A stretch of DNA of 64,000 nucleotides from Xiphydria camelus (GCA_963678675.1 OY783197.1:24533934-24597933), one strand, 5' to 3'; numbered from the stretch's first letter, positions 33,395-44,170 are shown. Made by a program: numbers and translations. The notes: generated by a model not told the origin, from the letters alone.

Positions 33395-33600
33395 CCGTCA
33401 GTCGCATGCGAAAATTCTCTTGCGAACTTGATCGTATGCGACAAAAGTCGTATGAGCTCGAGAATCGAGCCCCTGCTCGCCGTCCGTGTCCTTGCTCGCC
33501 GGACAGATCCGTACGTGTATATTCACGCGCTCGGCGGATATGCCTGCTCGCCGTCCGTGGTTCTGGATGACGAGCACGGACAGCGAGGGTTGTTTGGAAG
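33395..33600 (-). repeat. Harbinger terminus (inverted) plus adjacent palindrome
   Basis: Read on the minus strand from 33473, the end is GGGGCTCGATTCTCGAGCTC then ATACGA, the inverse partner of the termini at 24996 and 25314. Next to it (33475-33595) CTCGCCGTCCGTGTCC and GGACGGCGAGC/CACGGACAGCGAG words form another stem. The terminus is the right boundary of the copy B element. Confidence 0.6.
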
Positions 33601-34989
33601 GTATCGAATCATGTGGTGCCATTCAAAATGTCAAAACCAAATTATTAATACCGAAAAATATACTCTAATAGCAATGAACTACGATTAAAAATACAATATT
33701 CCTGTATTTCTCTTACTTCTTTCTTTTACGTATCCTTTCTTGGCATTTAAATTCTTTTTTTTAAATGTAAAACAACTTTCAGCAACCACGCAGTTATTAT
33801 TCCTTTTTTATGCTTAGAACTTGAATGGAAAATGTTGAAATATTAAAAAGGTTAGAACTGATGAGGTCAATTTTACCCTCCTCCCTGTAGGTATATTTAT
33901 TTTTATCCTTCCTAGTATAGAGAACGCATGAGATTCAATGCACGCCATCTCACTCAGACTCGTTGCGCTGGCTGATCTCAAAAGACTGAATCGCTACACG
34001 CGGCACGAAAAGCAAACCAAGGTCACTGTAAATATATTCCTTCGTGTTAAATTATCATTTTATCAAAGACAAGTTTCAGTTTCCCGTCTAAATTCCATGT
34101 ATCAACTCCACATATTTTTCTTACTATTAAATAATTTCCATAATTGAGACATAATTTATTACAATTTCTACTTAATTGTCGTTATTTGTGAACTGATACT
34201 ATTTCTTTTATAGTTTCGTACAGGAAACAATATTGAAAAATAAGAAATATCAATTATAGAAATTGTTGGTTCAACGTGGAGAGTCGGTACTTGTTCCATC
34301 GTAAGATATAATAGACGGAATTCGGAAGGGTCGCGGTCGGTTCGCTACACGCGGCAGGAGAAGCAATAAAGCGGTGCAGACGTATACACTCATCTCTGTC
34401 GCTCTCAGTCACCGGCGTCGCAACTTATTTGCCCCCTTCCTGACCTCACTGAACCTTTTTTATTTGTTATTTTCGTTAAATTAATTTCGACGTGATTTTT
34501 TCCTGCAGTTGTTTTCAAGATGTCAGATTATGAAGATGTAGCTTTGTTTTAGTACCGTACGCAGCGTTACAAAGAAAAGTATTTAAAACGAAAGTGGTGG
34601 ATACATCCGTTTATTCAGTAACATATCATTGTAACATGTAATGCAGTACTGAAATATTATTACGTAGTGACGAACTCATTAAATAAATAATTATTTTTTA
34701 ATTATCTTAATACCTATTTGTTTCTTTAACACTGCTAGCCACATCTGCCCATGCCTTTTCCGCAACATGTTTCCTCGAATATTCAGGGGTAGTTTATAAT
34801 TATATAAACACGGATACAGAATTCTTGCTCGTCGATTTTTGAAATTTGTTCATAATAAATATTAACATAAAAATCCAAAGCACCTAGACAAGGAATGTCG
34901 AGTGTAAACATCTGGACAGGGAAAGTCGGGCTTTTCCGATCGAGCCTCCTGTTGGGGTGTTACCAAGGACGATCTACCGCTTTTTCTTC
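33601..34989. other. no gene seen
   Basis: AT-rich for most of its length. TCGCTACACGCGGCA followed by (C/G)GA(A/G)AAGCAA occurs at 33991 and at 34342, so two diverged copies of a short repeat are present. At 34519 ATGTCAGATTATGAAGATGT follows a CCTGCAG acceptor but stops after nine codons, like a decapitated coding exon. Nothing else is supported. Confidence 0.4.
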
Positions 34990-35265
34990 GGCGATTTTTA
35001 AGGCCCGCAATTTCGAGTTTTCCCTCCTGAATCCCGCACGTGATGGGGACTCAGTCCCTAATTGTTTTGCACCTCTCTACCGTTTTATGCCCACAATTTC
35101 GGGCTTTTTCTCCCGAATGCTGCACGTGATGGGGACTCAGTCCCTAATTGCTTTGCATCTCTTTATCGTTTTATGCCTACAATATCTGGCTTTCCCTCCC
35201 GAGTCCCGCGCGTGACGAGGATTCGGTCCCTAATTGCCTTGCATCCCTGCACCGCGAACGCATTG
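34990..35265. repeat. minisatellite, 86-bp unit, about three copies
   Basis: GATGGGGACTCAGTCCCTAA begins at 35042 and again at 35128. The diverged GACGAGGATTCGGTCCCTAA begins at 35214. Spacing is 86 bp each time, with TTGCA(C/T)CTCT, ACCGTTTTATGCC and CCCTCCCGA in each unit. A fourth partial unit precedes them. Confidence 0.85.
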
Positions 35266-35487
35266 CGTACTGTACGCGTACGTTTCTGTATTCCTCCCAC
35301 TACTGCTATTCCGGCCAATAAGCTTCCACATTTTCTCACTTCCAAGCATTTTTCAACCCCAGGCTAGTCACTTTAGTTTTTCAGAAATTTCTGTTTTGTC
35401 ACTTATTATTTTGAGCTCCTAGAGTGAAGACGAAGAAGTCGTAGTGAATTGTCTGAGATAGTGAACAGTATACTTACATTTTGTGGG

Positions 35488-35877
35488 ATGGCTTTTGTGG
35501 ATAACAAAGCATTTTGGGAGAATTTCATTTTATTATATAAGTCAAAGCCGTGTTTGTGGAACGTGAAAAGCAAAGAATATGCTAACAAACATTTGCGAAA
35601 TAACGCCTATGAAGCATTAGTTGAAAAATGCCAAGAAATTTGCCCTCAGGCAGATGTGAAATATGTGAGAAAAAAAATTGATTCCTTGCGTGCTGGATTT
35701 CGACGAGAATTAAGAGAAATTAGAAAAAGTAAGAGAACTGGGGCCTCTACGGATAGCGTGTATGAGCCTACCTTATGGTATTTTGAGTTACTTTCATTCA
35801 CTCTCAAGATCAAGAAGAGGTTCGCACTGGATATTCTTCAACGACGCAACAGGAATTGGAAGGGGATAGTCAAAATG
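35488..35877 (+). pseudogene. MADF-domain partner gene of a Harbinger element, frameshifted
   Basis: From MAFVDNKAFWENFILLYKSK the frame encodes a MADF (Myb/SANT-like) domain: KPCLWNVKSKEYANKHLRNN, AYEALVEKCQE, KKIDSLRAGFRREL and STDSVYEPTLWYFELLSF. Right after SF the homologous sequence continues one base out of frame (QDQEEVRTGYSSTTQQELEG), so a single-base indel near 35795 breaks it. It diverges from the transposase at 35988-37499, the usual arrangement of a PIF-type element with a MADF second protein. Confidence 0.7.
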
Positions 35878-35987
35878 AAATAACGGTAAATAATTTTGTT
35901 TAAAAGTATATTTTTAAATAAGAAAAAATGCAATTAAAAATGACACGTTTTGTAAGTCTTTTCGAATGTATTATCGATTTTCGTTGA

Positions 35988-37499
35988 TCATATTTTCTTG
36001 AAACGATATTCGTCCTTCATTATTATAGTAGTGGGTAAATTCTCTTCTCTGACATTTTTAGCAATATCATTGTAATAGGTCCTTCTGTTTTGTAAGCCAT
36101 GTAATTGACGAAGCTCTTCACGCCAATCACCAACTTCAATACTATGATTACTGTTTTCGCGATCAACAGAGCGGCGACTTATATAATTAGAGCATTTCCT
36201 TCTTAAAAAATTATGCAGAACGCAGCATGCCAATACGGCTTTATCAACTTTTTCCACGTTGCTGAATGTAATTGTGCTGAGTAATATTCTGAAGCGACAA
36301 GCCAATATGCCAAAGACGTTTTCAACTATTCTCCTTGCTCGACATAGGCGATAATTAAAAATTTTTTCATCGTGTGTAATACCAATTAGTGAATAGGGCT
36401 TCATTACATTTTCTGTAAGGCTAAATGCGTCGTCTCCAATGAAAACGTACGGCAATTTGACTGCTGATTTGGCGAGATCATTAGGAGGAGGTATATTTAA
36501 CTCGTGGTTTTCGAGTTTGTTGTAAAAATCGGTCTCTTGCAGGACACCTCCATCCGAAATTCTACCATTTATTCCCGTATGTACGTAAATGAATTCATAA
36601 TTAGCATTTACAATGGCAAACAAGACGGTGCTACAAAATCCTTTGTAATTGTAGAAATATGAACCACTGTTTCGTGGTTTTTTTATAGCGACGTGCTTGC
36701 CATCCATGGCTCCCAAGCAGTGTTCAAAGTCGCATGAATTTTTGAATCCATTTGCGATTTCCAACCAATCATTTGTGCTAGATGGAAACTGAAAAAAAAA
36801 ATTATTGTATAATAGCATTATTCTTAATATAAAACTTCTGTTGCCTGTAGTAGTTCAAAATTAATTTAATTTAACTTTCAATAGGTAACAATCAGGCCAA
36901 AGGACAAGAAGAATCAATACACGTCTGACGTTTCGATTCCTCTTCGAACCCTTTTCACGTAACGACTCTTCTTCGAGACGTAATGACTCACAGATACTTG
37001 AATTCCCTATTTATATCTATAACTCTATCAACCGTTATCCTCTCCATTCGACACTTACATTCCTCCCTTCTTCTCAACCCCTCCTTGCAATATTTACTAA
37101 TAACACTGTCATCTTAATAATGTCAAATACGAAAGTATTGTTAATGACCCATGAACTAATCTATATTATCTTTAAATCTTCAGCACTTCTTCCAGTCGCT
37201 AGGTACCGTAGCGTAGCAATTAATCGCTCTCTGCCACTTACTGCCTCTCTCATATGGGTATTATTCCTTTCAATTACTGGACGAACATATTCTAATAGCG
37301 TTTCAAATGCTTCATTATCCATGCGTAAAAAATTGTGTAAATCATGAGGCTCTCTTGTTTCGAGTTCTCTAATTAAATTCATATGAGAGTACTTTCTTCT
37401 TTCCAATAGCCACCGTTTTGACCACACTCTTTTCTTTTTTTTCTTGTCAAATAAAACTAAAAATCCTCCAATTATTGCAAGTTTCTTATTATTATCCAT
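35988..37499 (-). pseudogene. PIF/Harbinger DDE transposase with its middle missing
   Basis: Exon 1 (37499-37161) starts MDNNKKLAIIGGFLVLFDKK and ends TLRYLATGRSAEDLKII with a stop. The catalytic exon (36788-35988) follows a TTTTCAG acceptor and encodes LGAMDGKHVAIKKP (first Asp), YVFIGDDAFSLTENVM (second Asp), RARRIVENVFGILACRFRIL (Glu) and CVLHNFLRRK. The family normally has about 35 residues linking these parts (the segment around the ISP-T-G motif). Here 36789-37160 shows unrelated sequence in its place, so the linking exon was lost or displaced. DDE residues themselves are intact. Confidence 0.8.
36789..37160. other. foreign filler splitting the transposase
   Basis: No coding match to the transposase. 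GTTTCGATTCCTCTTCGAAC and CGACTCTTCTTCGAGACGTAATGACTC words suggest a small decayed repeat. The expected linker exon is not here on either strand. Confidence 0.45.
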
Positions 37500-37931
37500 A
37501 TGGCAGTACAAAACACAATAATTATCTAGAGACAACGCAGGAACCAGTAGAACCGAGAGTAGAAACGAATGAAACAGAACTGTGGCCCGCAAGTTTGTTG
37601 AGATTTGTCCGTAAATTAGTAGCAGCGACGGATCTGTCCGCAGACAAATCTGCCTGTGTGTAGTGCACGGCGGATTTATCCGCCGGACACGTCCGCGTGT
37701 GAATAGGGCCCTTAAGGGTCCCTAGACCTTTCCTTGAAGGCTGGGCCGCTCCCTTGGCTTGAGGAAGCCAGATGTCGGGTCCCTTCCGAACGATCATCTT
37801 TGGAAGTCGGCACACCTCCTCTAGAAGCTAGCGTCGTTTATTGCACTTATCCGCGAAGGTGTGGGACTGCGAGCGCATCCGCATCCCGAGAGCAGGGGAT
37901 GGTTTATTCCGTCCTGTCGCTTGCTTACCTG
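37500..37931. repeat. Harbinger right terminus (GGGCCCTATTCACACG) and outer flank
   Basis: On the minus strand the end at 37711 reads GGGCCCTATTCACACGCGGA, then CGTGTCCGGCGGATAAATCC, inverse to 15890. TTA lies outside it. It is probably the right end of the MADF plus DDE element. Between 37712 and 37931 lies GC-rich flank with two AATAAA words on the minus strand, LTR-like but too short to classify. Confidence 0.6.
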
Positions 37932-38216
37932 TAGGCCTATTCTGTAACTCGTAACGATAACTGTCGTTATCGTTAGCCTATCGACGTTTGTCGCTTGCGC
38001 TACCGACACTTTAACGAATGGTGCATTCTGTAACTTAGCGTAGCGACACCTAAACGATACATCCCGAGTTTTCGACGTCGTTACAGTAACGACGCTACTC
38101 TATTTAACATAACTTTTTTTGACCAATCAAATTGATCAATTTTTAGTGATGATTTTACGAATACCTGTATAACGTAACCTACTAAAATTGTTTTTCCTGT
38201 GACAGTTCTGTAGTTA

Positions 38217-38451
38217 GCCCTTTATTTGACAGTGTATCCCATAAGATACATTGTTTCTTCTTATCTCAAAACATACTAAAAATCAATTAGTAGTGATATT
38301 AACAATTAATAAGCAACGAGTTATTTGTGGGTTTATCTATTAAGCTATTTAAATAACCTCGACTAGAAAATGTATGAGATTAAGGATTTTTAGTATGTTT
38401 TGAGTCAGGAAAAAACAATGTATCTTATGAGATACACTGTCAAATAAAGGG
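38217..38451. mobile_element. MITE with TTA target duplication inside the composite
   Basis: CCCTTTATTTGACAGTGTAT at the left pairs with ATACACTGTCAAATAAAGGG at the right; arms continue through AAGATACATTGTTT and AACATACTAAAAATC. TTA flanks both ends (38214-38216 and 38452-38454). It is absent from the matching position of the right half, so it inserted after the two halves separated. Confidence 0.8.
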
Positions 38452-38461
38452 TTAAAAGGCA

Positions 38462-38890
38462 AAATCAGATATGTCTGTATCAATAGAGTGACGAATCTTT
38501 TCAACCAATAGGAGCACTTAATAAAATAAAATAAAAATTTCATATATGGATTTACAGATAGTCGATTCATCGTTAAAGGTATTAAGTATCAATGCACGAT
38601 ATCCTGGAGTGAGAAACGATGCTTATGTTTGGTCTGCTTCACTAATTCCTCTAGCGATGGAATTCCATTACAACCGTGGAGAGCGAAGGACATGGTTAAT
38701 AGGTATTGCTTTCTAATATTCTACTTTCATGATAATTTGCATATGCCACTCGTAATATGTACCCCATCTTGCAAACGCAAATTTAGATAGATATGCTAGA
38801 GAACCTCGGGCCGTTGCCGAACGTATCCAGCAACAAGTAATGCGAGAATGCTTCGCAAATTTCCCATGCGCCTGGAAACATAATCAATAT
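38462..38890 (+). pseudogene. deleted Harbinger transposase remnant (left half of composite)
   Basis: Plus-strand pieces read SINRVTNLFNQ (about 38479), then after a deletion and an intron IVDSSLKVLSINARYPGVRN with DAYVWSASLIPLAMEFHYNR (38555-38700), then EPRAVAERIQQQVMRECFAN near the end. They match the right-half transposase in order. Its helix-turn-helix, first Asp, second Asp and Glu sections are all missing. Confidence 0.75.
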
Positions 38891-39168
38891 CCTTTCGTCT
38901 CTATTGCAGAAGTGAGTAGAAATAATTAAATTTCATTTAGAAATATCAAAATGAGATATATGTATATAGACTTATGTTAGTACTTCCATAGGAAACTGTT
39001 ACAAACTGTAAATATTAATAATTGAAGATAATTATATTCGTACTTATATATGGAAAGGTATTAAAATTATGTCTTCCAAAATATTTTTATTTATGTTTTT
39101 TTATTATTAACCACTGATTGAACAATAGTAGCTAGCTGTTCAATGACAGCTGTTTGTCGTTCCATTGT

Positions 39169-41079
39169 TTAAGCAATGCGGGAGGCAGTTTCTGCTTGAA
39201 TCTTCAAGGCATCACCTATCGCTACCATGGCATTTGCTTGGATTTTTGCTGACTCCGCAAACGTCTACGAATGAATAAGTAAATAATGTACAATATTACA
39301 TTTCATATCTAGATTACCATTATCTCTCTCTCTCTCTCTTTCTCTCTCCCCCTCTCTCTCTCTCTCTCTCTCTCTCGTTGATATGCTAAAATGTAATATA
39401 ATAAAACCTCACCTCCATGGCAGAAGCATGTTTATTTGCAATGTTGCTAAAATCTGATCGTGCATTCGCAAACTGTACTCCTAGTCTTTCTTGCCTGATT
39501 CCTATAATGTGAGATTACAATATTATTTTCATTGTCTTAATATGAATTGGAGAAATGTGAACAATTATTTTGGTTGGACAAAAAAAATTTACTTTTTGTC
39601 CCTAATGATGGTTTTATTCTCTTTTCCTCCACTCCCCTCGAGGTAGAGGGCACAGGCTCAGAATCTACAGGCCTCAGATGTTCATCCTGTTCATTTTCCA
39701 TCATAGCGGCGAATGAACGTTTCGTACTTGATCTTAATATATCCTGCTGCTCGACGGACACTAAAACCAAAATCAATTAAACACTATGCTTAGACAGCAA
39801 TGTCTTCCCTTTAACATAAATCGACAAAGACTTGAATTATCACATTTTTTATTAAGAAAAAATGTATCACTGGCCGTAGATACCTATTTCACACTTACTT
39901 CTTTTCCTGTAGATTTTCTTCTTATCAATTTCATTTCGTTCAGTTGTAAGATTAGGCTGCAGATGCGTTGCTTCATTAACTCTGCCAACATCAAGGAATG
40001 CGTCTTCTAAAGCTTCGACATCTGAAACACAACACGTTATTTAGCGGTGAAATAACATGAAATATCCATTCCTTTTTTTAGCCATTATTTCTATACTGTC
40101 ATAATGAACTTACACATAAATTGCTCGGGCTCCTCCTTGTATGTATCAACTGGTCTCGGAGACGTCTCATATACTTCAGTCTCACCTCTTGCCAGTTCTT
40201 CCAACACAGACTGTAAATAGTACACCATATTTGAAATTTTACTACTGAATTAAATTAAAGAAACATTAATCGATCTACATATACAAGTGTCTCATTTAAT
40301 AGTCGCTAGTAAGAACCACTTGATATGCTTTTTCAAACACCATATAACATTAATCTTTAATTTACCGAATGCTCTTCCGGGAAACTATCTGGACAGCTAT
40401 CATTTCCTGTCACATACTCATTACCTAGCAACCCAAGTATCCGTTTGTCTTGATCATTTAAAATGATGTCGATTGGGTTGTTTCCAGTTTCTGATCGTTT
40501 TTGTCTCAATTTCCTCATTTTGTCTGAAACTTTTGTTTTGTGATCTCGCCATGTCTGAAATAAAAATAATTGTATTTCATTGTAATGGCAAATTTGTTAA
40601 ATAATGTTATAAGATATTTATATTTGCGAATATTTTTATTACGTATATTTAGAAACCATATTTTTGTCAGCCTCATTTAAAGTTTGTAAATTACGAGAAG
40701 TGTTTGATTATAGACCTAGTTAGAAATGGATCGTCGATCGACGTAGAAAGGACATTGTATTGACGTTGATTGATATTAAAGCAACGTCGTATTGATGTCG
40801 ATCGACAATCTATTTCTCACTGGGGAAGTTTGCACACATAATTACTTTCATTAACATTTTATAGGTACATACAACTTTCCATGACTTGACATCTTTGCTT
40901 TTACCGTCTGTAGCCAAAGAATTTAGAAGTTCAGCCAGCTCATTCCAGCTACCATTTAATTTATCTTTTCCATGCATTCCCATGAATTTGTTTGATTGTA
41001 TGTATGGATGCTGCTCGATGTAATCTAACATGGCACTTATTTGGCGTGCATTCGCCCTTCCTTGTCGAGCCTTTTTCAT
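39169..41079 (-). CDS. Harbinger Myb/SANT partner protein, 7 exons (left half of composite)
   Basis: Exons: 41079-40873 (SAMLDYIEQHPYIQSNKFMG, SWNELAELLNSLATDGK), 40554-40366 (TWRDHKTKVSDKMRKLRQKR), 40210-40114 (SVLEELARGETEVYETSPRP), about 40021-39899 (DVEALEDAFLDVGRVNEATH), about 39761-39590 (VEQQDILRSSTKRSFAAMME), 39504-39411 (ERLGVQFANARSDFSNIANK) and a last one ending at 39169. Each border has a GT donor and AG acceptor. The N-terminal domain is the Myb/SANT-like DNA-binding fold and the C-terminus is a charged coil. A TAA at 39171-39169 stops the frame after SRIA, where the right-half copy has GAA and continues about 30 codons. So this copy may make a slightly short protein. Confidence 0.7.
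39322..39386. repeat. CT microsatellite in partner-gene intron
   Basis: About 65 bp of CT dinucleotides with CCCC interruptions. The matching place in the right half (42415-42450) is a GA-rich stretch, and homology between the two halves ends there, so this repeat marks the rearrangement border. Confidence 0.8.
40700..40803. mobile_element. small hairpin insertion in partner-gene intron 1
   Basis: AGAAATGGATCGTCGATCGACG at the left pairs with GTCGATCGACAATCTATTTCT at the right, and GACGTTGAT with TCAACGTC-like words inside. About 104 bp, noncoding. Confidence 0.6.
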
Positions 41080-41517
41080 TGAACTTTAATAATAAAATAA
41101 TTACAGAGTATAATGTAGAGTAGAAATTCTTTCATTCACGCCATCACAATTGCAATTAAATTATAATTAGTTATTATACAGATAATTACTATTCACTTAC
41201 ATTGCTGTCTCCTTCCTTAATTAAATAAATCTAAGCAAGCTCACAAGAAACAAATGAATCACTCTGTTCCGAAATGTAGGTAGGATTATACCGAATGGGT
41301 ATCAGACGAGACGATCCGCACGGCTGAAAGGTTCGAGTACTAACTGCAGTCCGAAGGCGAGAGTCATCGACGAGACGATCTGCACGACTGGAGGATTCGA
41401 AGACTAACTGCTCTTAATGCTATGGGTAGTTTAATACAAAACGCGACATGCCAACGAGTCGGAGAGAGGGGGTATGATATCGAATTTCGGGGACTTTCCG
41501 CCTTCATTACGGGAGTG
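41080..41517. other. 5' of partner gene grading into LTR fragments
   Basis: Upstream leader of the partner gene to about 41270, then GACGAGACGATC(C/T)GCACG(G/A)CTG occurs twice (41306 and 41370), a 64-bp tandem step. The LTR-related block follows. No coding frame. Confidence 0.45.
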
Positions 41518-41997
41518 TTCCGCGAAATGGGTATTTCCTCAAATCGTTCCTCCGTACCGTTAGGGGTGTCGAGGAGCCGAGCCGAGATCGGGGCTTGAAC
41601 AGGCATTTCGGGAAGGTGGCCGCGGAATTCCCCGATTTATCCCCGATGCACTTCGGCCGAGTAAACAGGGTTATAAATCATCCGGATTAGGAATCGAATA
41701 TTCGAAAACTTGATGGCCCGCTCGATTGGGCGATCTCGCATCGTTACTACGGGAGCGTTCCGCGAAAGGGGTTTTTCCTCAAATCGTTCCTCCGTACCGT
41801 TAGGGGTGTCGAGGAGCCGAGCCGAGATCGGGGCTTGAACAGGCATTTCGGGAAGGTGGCCGCGGAATTCCCCGATTTATCCCCGATGCACTTCGGCCGA
41901 GTAAACAGGGTTGTAAATCATCCGGATTAGGAATCGAATATTCGAAAATCTGATGGCCCGCTCGATTGGGCGATGTCGCATTGTTACCGTAAAGCCC
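41518..41997 (-). repeat. 240-bp tandem duplication of LTR sequence
   Basis: Units 41518-41757 and 41758-41997 share, among others, TTCCTCAAATCGTTCCTCCG, GTCGAGGAGCCGAGCCGAGA, GGGAAGGTGGCCGCGGAATT and AATCATCCGGATTAGGAATC, almost identically over the second halves. In reverse they align with the LTR-like block at 11640-11790, so they are Gypsy-type LTR pieces inserted in the middle of the composite. Confidence 0.75.
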
Positions 41998-42440
41998 GCC
42001 ACAGACATGCATGCTAAATGATCGTTTTGCTTGTACAGTCTTAAGTCGTAATACAAGACGGAGTGTGCGTGGTATTAAAACGTACGTCTTATTGATTGCG
42101 TACCGTCAATTGTTTGGCTTGAACGAAATCAACAGAGGTTTGATTTTTCGTGCGTATTCCGTCTTGCTTGCGACGAAGACGGTGAGTCTAGGTGTGCGGT
42201 AGATTTGTATTAAGTCTTTATTGGAAGAAGTAAAATAAATAAATGTATACGTAATATGAAAACTTTACAAATTAAGCATCCTTTACTTCGTCCGGTAGTA
42301 AATTCCAAATGTACGGAGCCGGTGAGGACCACCACTGCACGGCTCCTGGCATTGACAACTGCGAAATATGAGAGTCACGCGATAGATTAAAGATATATCT
42401 TACTCCCTTAGAGACAGAGAGAGGGGGAGGGAGGAAGAAA
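41998..42440. other. unclassified insert between the two Harbinger halves
   Basis: CGTACGTCTTATTGATTGCG and other GC-balanced sequence, not matching either half. CGGAGCCGGTGAGGACCACC near 42317 looks like retrotransposon sequence but no frame supports it. Confidence 0.35.
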
Positions 42441-42506
42441 GAAAGAGAGATAATGGTAATCTAGATATGAAATGTAATTGTACATTATTTACTTATTCAT
42501 TCGTAG

Positions 42507-42722
42507 ACGTTTGCGGAGACAGCAAAAATCCAAGCAAATGCCATGGCAGCGATAGGTGATGCCTTGAAGATTCAAGCAGAAACTGCCTCCCGCATTGCTG
42601 AAACAATGGAACGACAAACAGCTGTCATTGAACAGCTAGCTACTGTTGTTCAATCAGTGGTTAATAATAAAAAACAAATAAAAATATTGGAAGAGATAAT
42701 TTTAATACCTTTCCATATATAA
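42507..42722 (+). pseudogene. last partner-gene exon only (right half of composite)
   Basis: After a TTCGTAG acceptor the frame reads TFAETAKIQANAMAAIGDAL, KIQAETASRIAETMERQTAV and IEQLATVVQSVVNNKK, running to TAA at 42722. It is the same exon as 39169-39270 but without the premature stop. All upstream partner exons are missing, so it is not a gene by itself. Confidence 0.75.
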
Positions 42723-42876
42723 GTACGAATATAATTATCTTCAATTATTAATATTTACAGTTTGTAACAATTTCCGATGGAAGTACTGACATAAGTCTAT
42801 ATACATATATCTCGTTTTGATATTTTTAAATGATATTTAATTATTTCTACTCACTTCTGCGATAGAGACGAGCATA

Positions 42877-44170
42877 TTAATTATGTTCCCAGGCGCATGG
42901 GAAATTTGCAAAGCGTTCTCGCATTACTTGTTGCTGGATACGTTCGGCAACAGCTCGAGGTCCTCTAGCATCTCTATCTAAATTTGCGTTTGCATTCAGA
43001 TTAGGTTGCTCTGCTCCCATATCTTCGTGACCTTCTTCCTCAGGTAAGCGATAATGGAGTTTCATGTTGTGTAAAATACAACAGGTATTTACTATTTTGC
43101 CAGCAACACCAGGATCATGCATCAAAACTCTCTGGTAAGAGAGACATCTCCAGGTTCCTTTTAAAACTCCAAAAAATCGTTCCACTATACTTCTAGCTTT
43201 GCACAGTTGCTCATTGTACTGAAATTGCCTGCTCCATTCCGGGTAATGCGGTAATGGTGTTAAAAGCCACGGTTCTAGTGGATAACCTGCATCACCTGTA
43301 AAATATGTTTAGGTAAAATGGAGTATATATTACGAATGACATGCAAATTATCATGAAAGTAGAATATTAGGAAGCAATACCTATTAACCACGTCCTTCGC
43401 TCTCCATGGTTGTAATGGAATTCCATCGCTCGACGAATTGGTGAAGCAGACCAAATATAAGCATCGTTTCTTGCTCCAGGAAATCGTGCATTAATATCTA
43501 GTACCTTTAACGATGGATCGACTATCTGTAAACCCATACATGAAATGTTTACTTTTATTTTATTAAGTGCTCCTATACGTGAACGTATTTATGATTCTAT
43601 ATACTTACAGCCTGAACATTCAAAGTATGGTTTCCATGATGATTGACGTACGCTTCTTCATGAGTAGATGGTGCCAGAATATGAACATATGTACAGTCAA
43701 TTGCTCCAATGGCTCCTTCGAAAGGCTGAGCTGTATCTGCAAATTTCCTGCGGGCTGATTGTCGCTCATCGGCAGTCATAGGAAATTTGATCCATCTTCG
43801 TAAAAGGTGTTGGTTAAAAAGATTCGTCACTCTATTGATACATCGACTTGCAGACGGCTGGCTCACTGCTAAGGAGAAGTGCGCCCCTACTGGTTTTTGA
43901 TAACTCCCATGCGCATAGAAATTGATCGCTGTTAAAACTTGTATTTCTGGAGATAGACCGTGAAAGCGATCTCTGCAGATATGGACGTAATACATTTACT
44001 ACATCTATAACAAGCTGTGGGCTGAGTCGAAAATGATTTAAAAACTCATTATGAGGCATCTCGAAAGGATTTTGCACATCTCGTAATTGCCGCATTTCTA
44101 TTCGTCTTTCCAACAGACGTGCCCGTTCTTCCAACACAAACAATTCCCACTCCAAAAATTGCTCTGCCAT
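42877..44170 (-). pseudogene. Harbinger DDE transposase with one frameshift (right half of composite)
   Basis: Exons 44170-43609, 43525-43381 and 43295-42877. Exon 1 starts MAEQFLEWELFVLEERARLL and includes MPHNEFLNHFRLSPQLVIDV, the helix-turn-helix (SYQKPVGAHFSLAVSQPSAS) and GAIGAIDCTYVHILAP with the first Asp. Exon 2 encodes NARFPGARNDAYIWSASPIR. Exon 3 encodes GDAGYPLEPWLLTPLPHYP (second Asp) and RSIVERFFGVLKGTWRCL (Glu), ending ERFANFPCAWEHN. The frame shifts by one base near 43970-43985, between LRPYLQ and DRFHGLSPEIQVL, so the exon sum (1126 nt) is not a multiple of three. Otherwise all exons, introns and DDE residues are present. Confidence 0.85.

Noticed and set aside
39322..39386. 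CT microsatellite as a polypyrimidine regulator
   Set aside because: It lies in the middle of an intron, not near the acceptor, and is polymorphic-type simple repeat.
41637..42012. Repeated peptide MPVQAPISARLLDTPNGTEE in two open frames as a paralogous gene pair
   Set aside because: The peptides are translations of the 240-bp LTR tandem repeat and have no start context or homology of their own.
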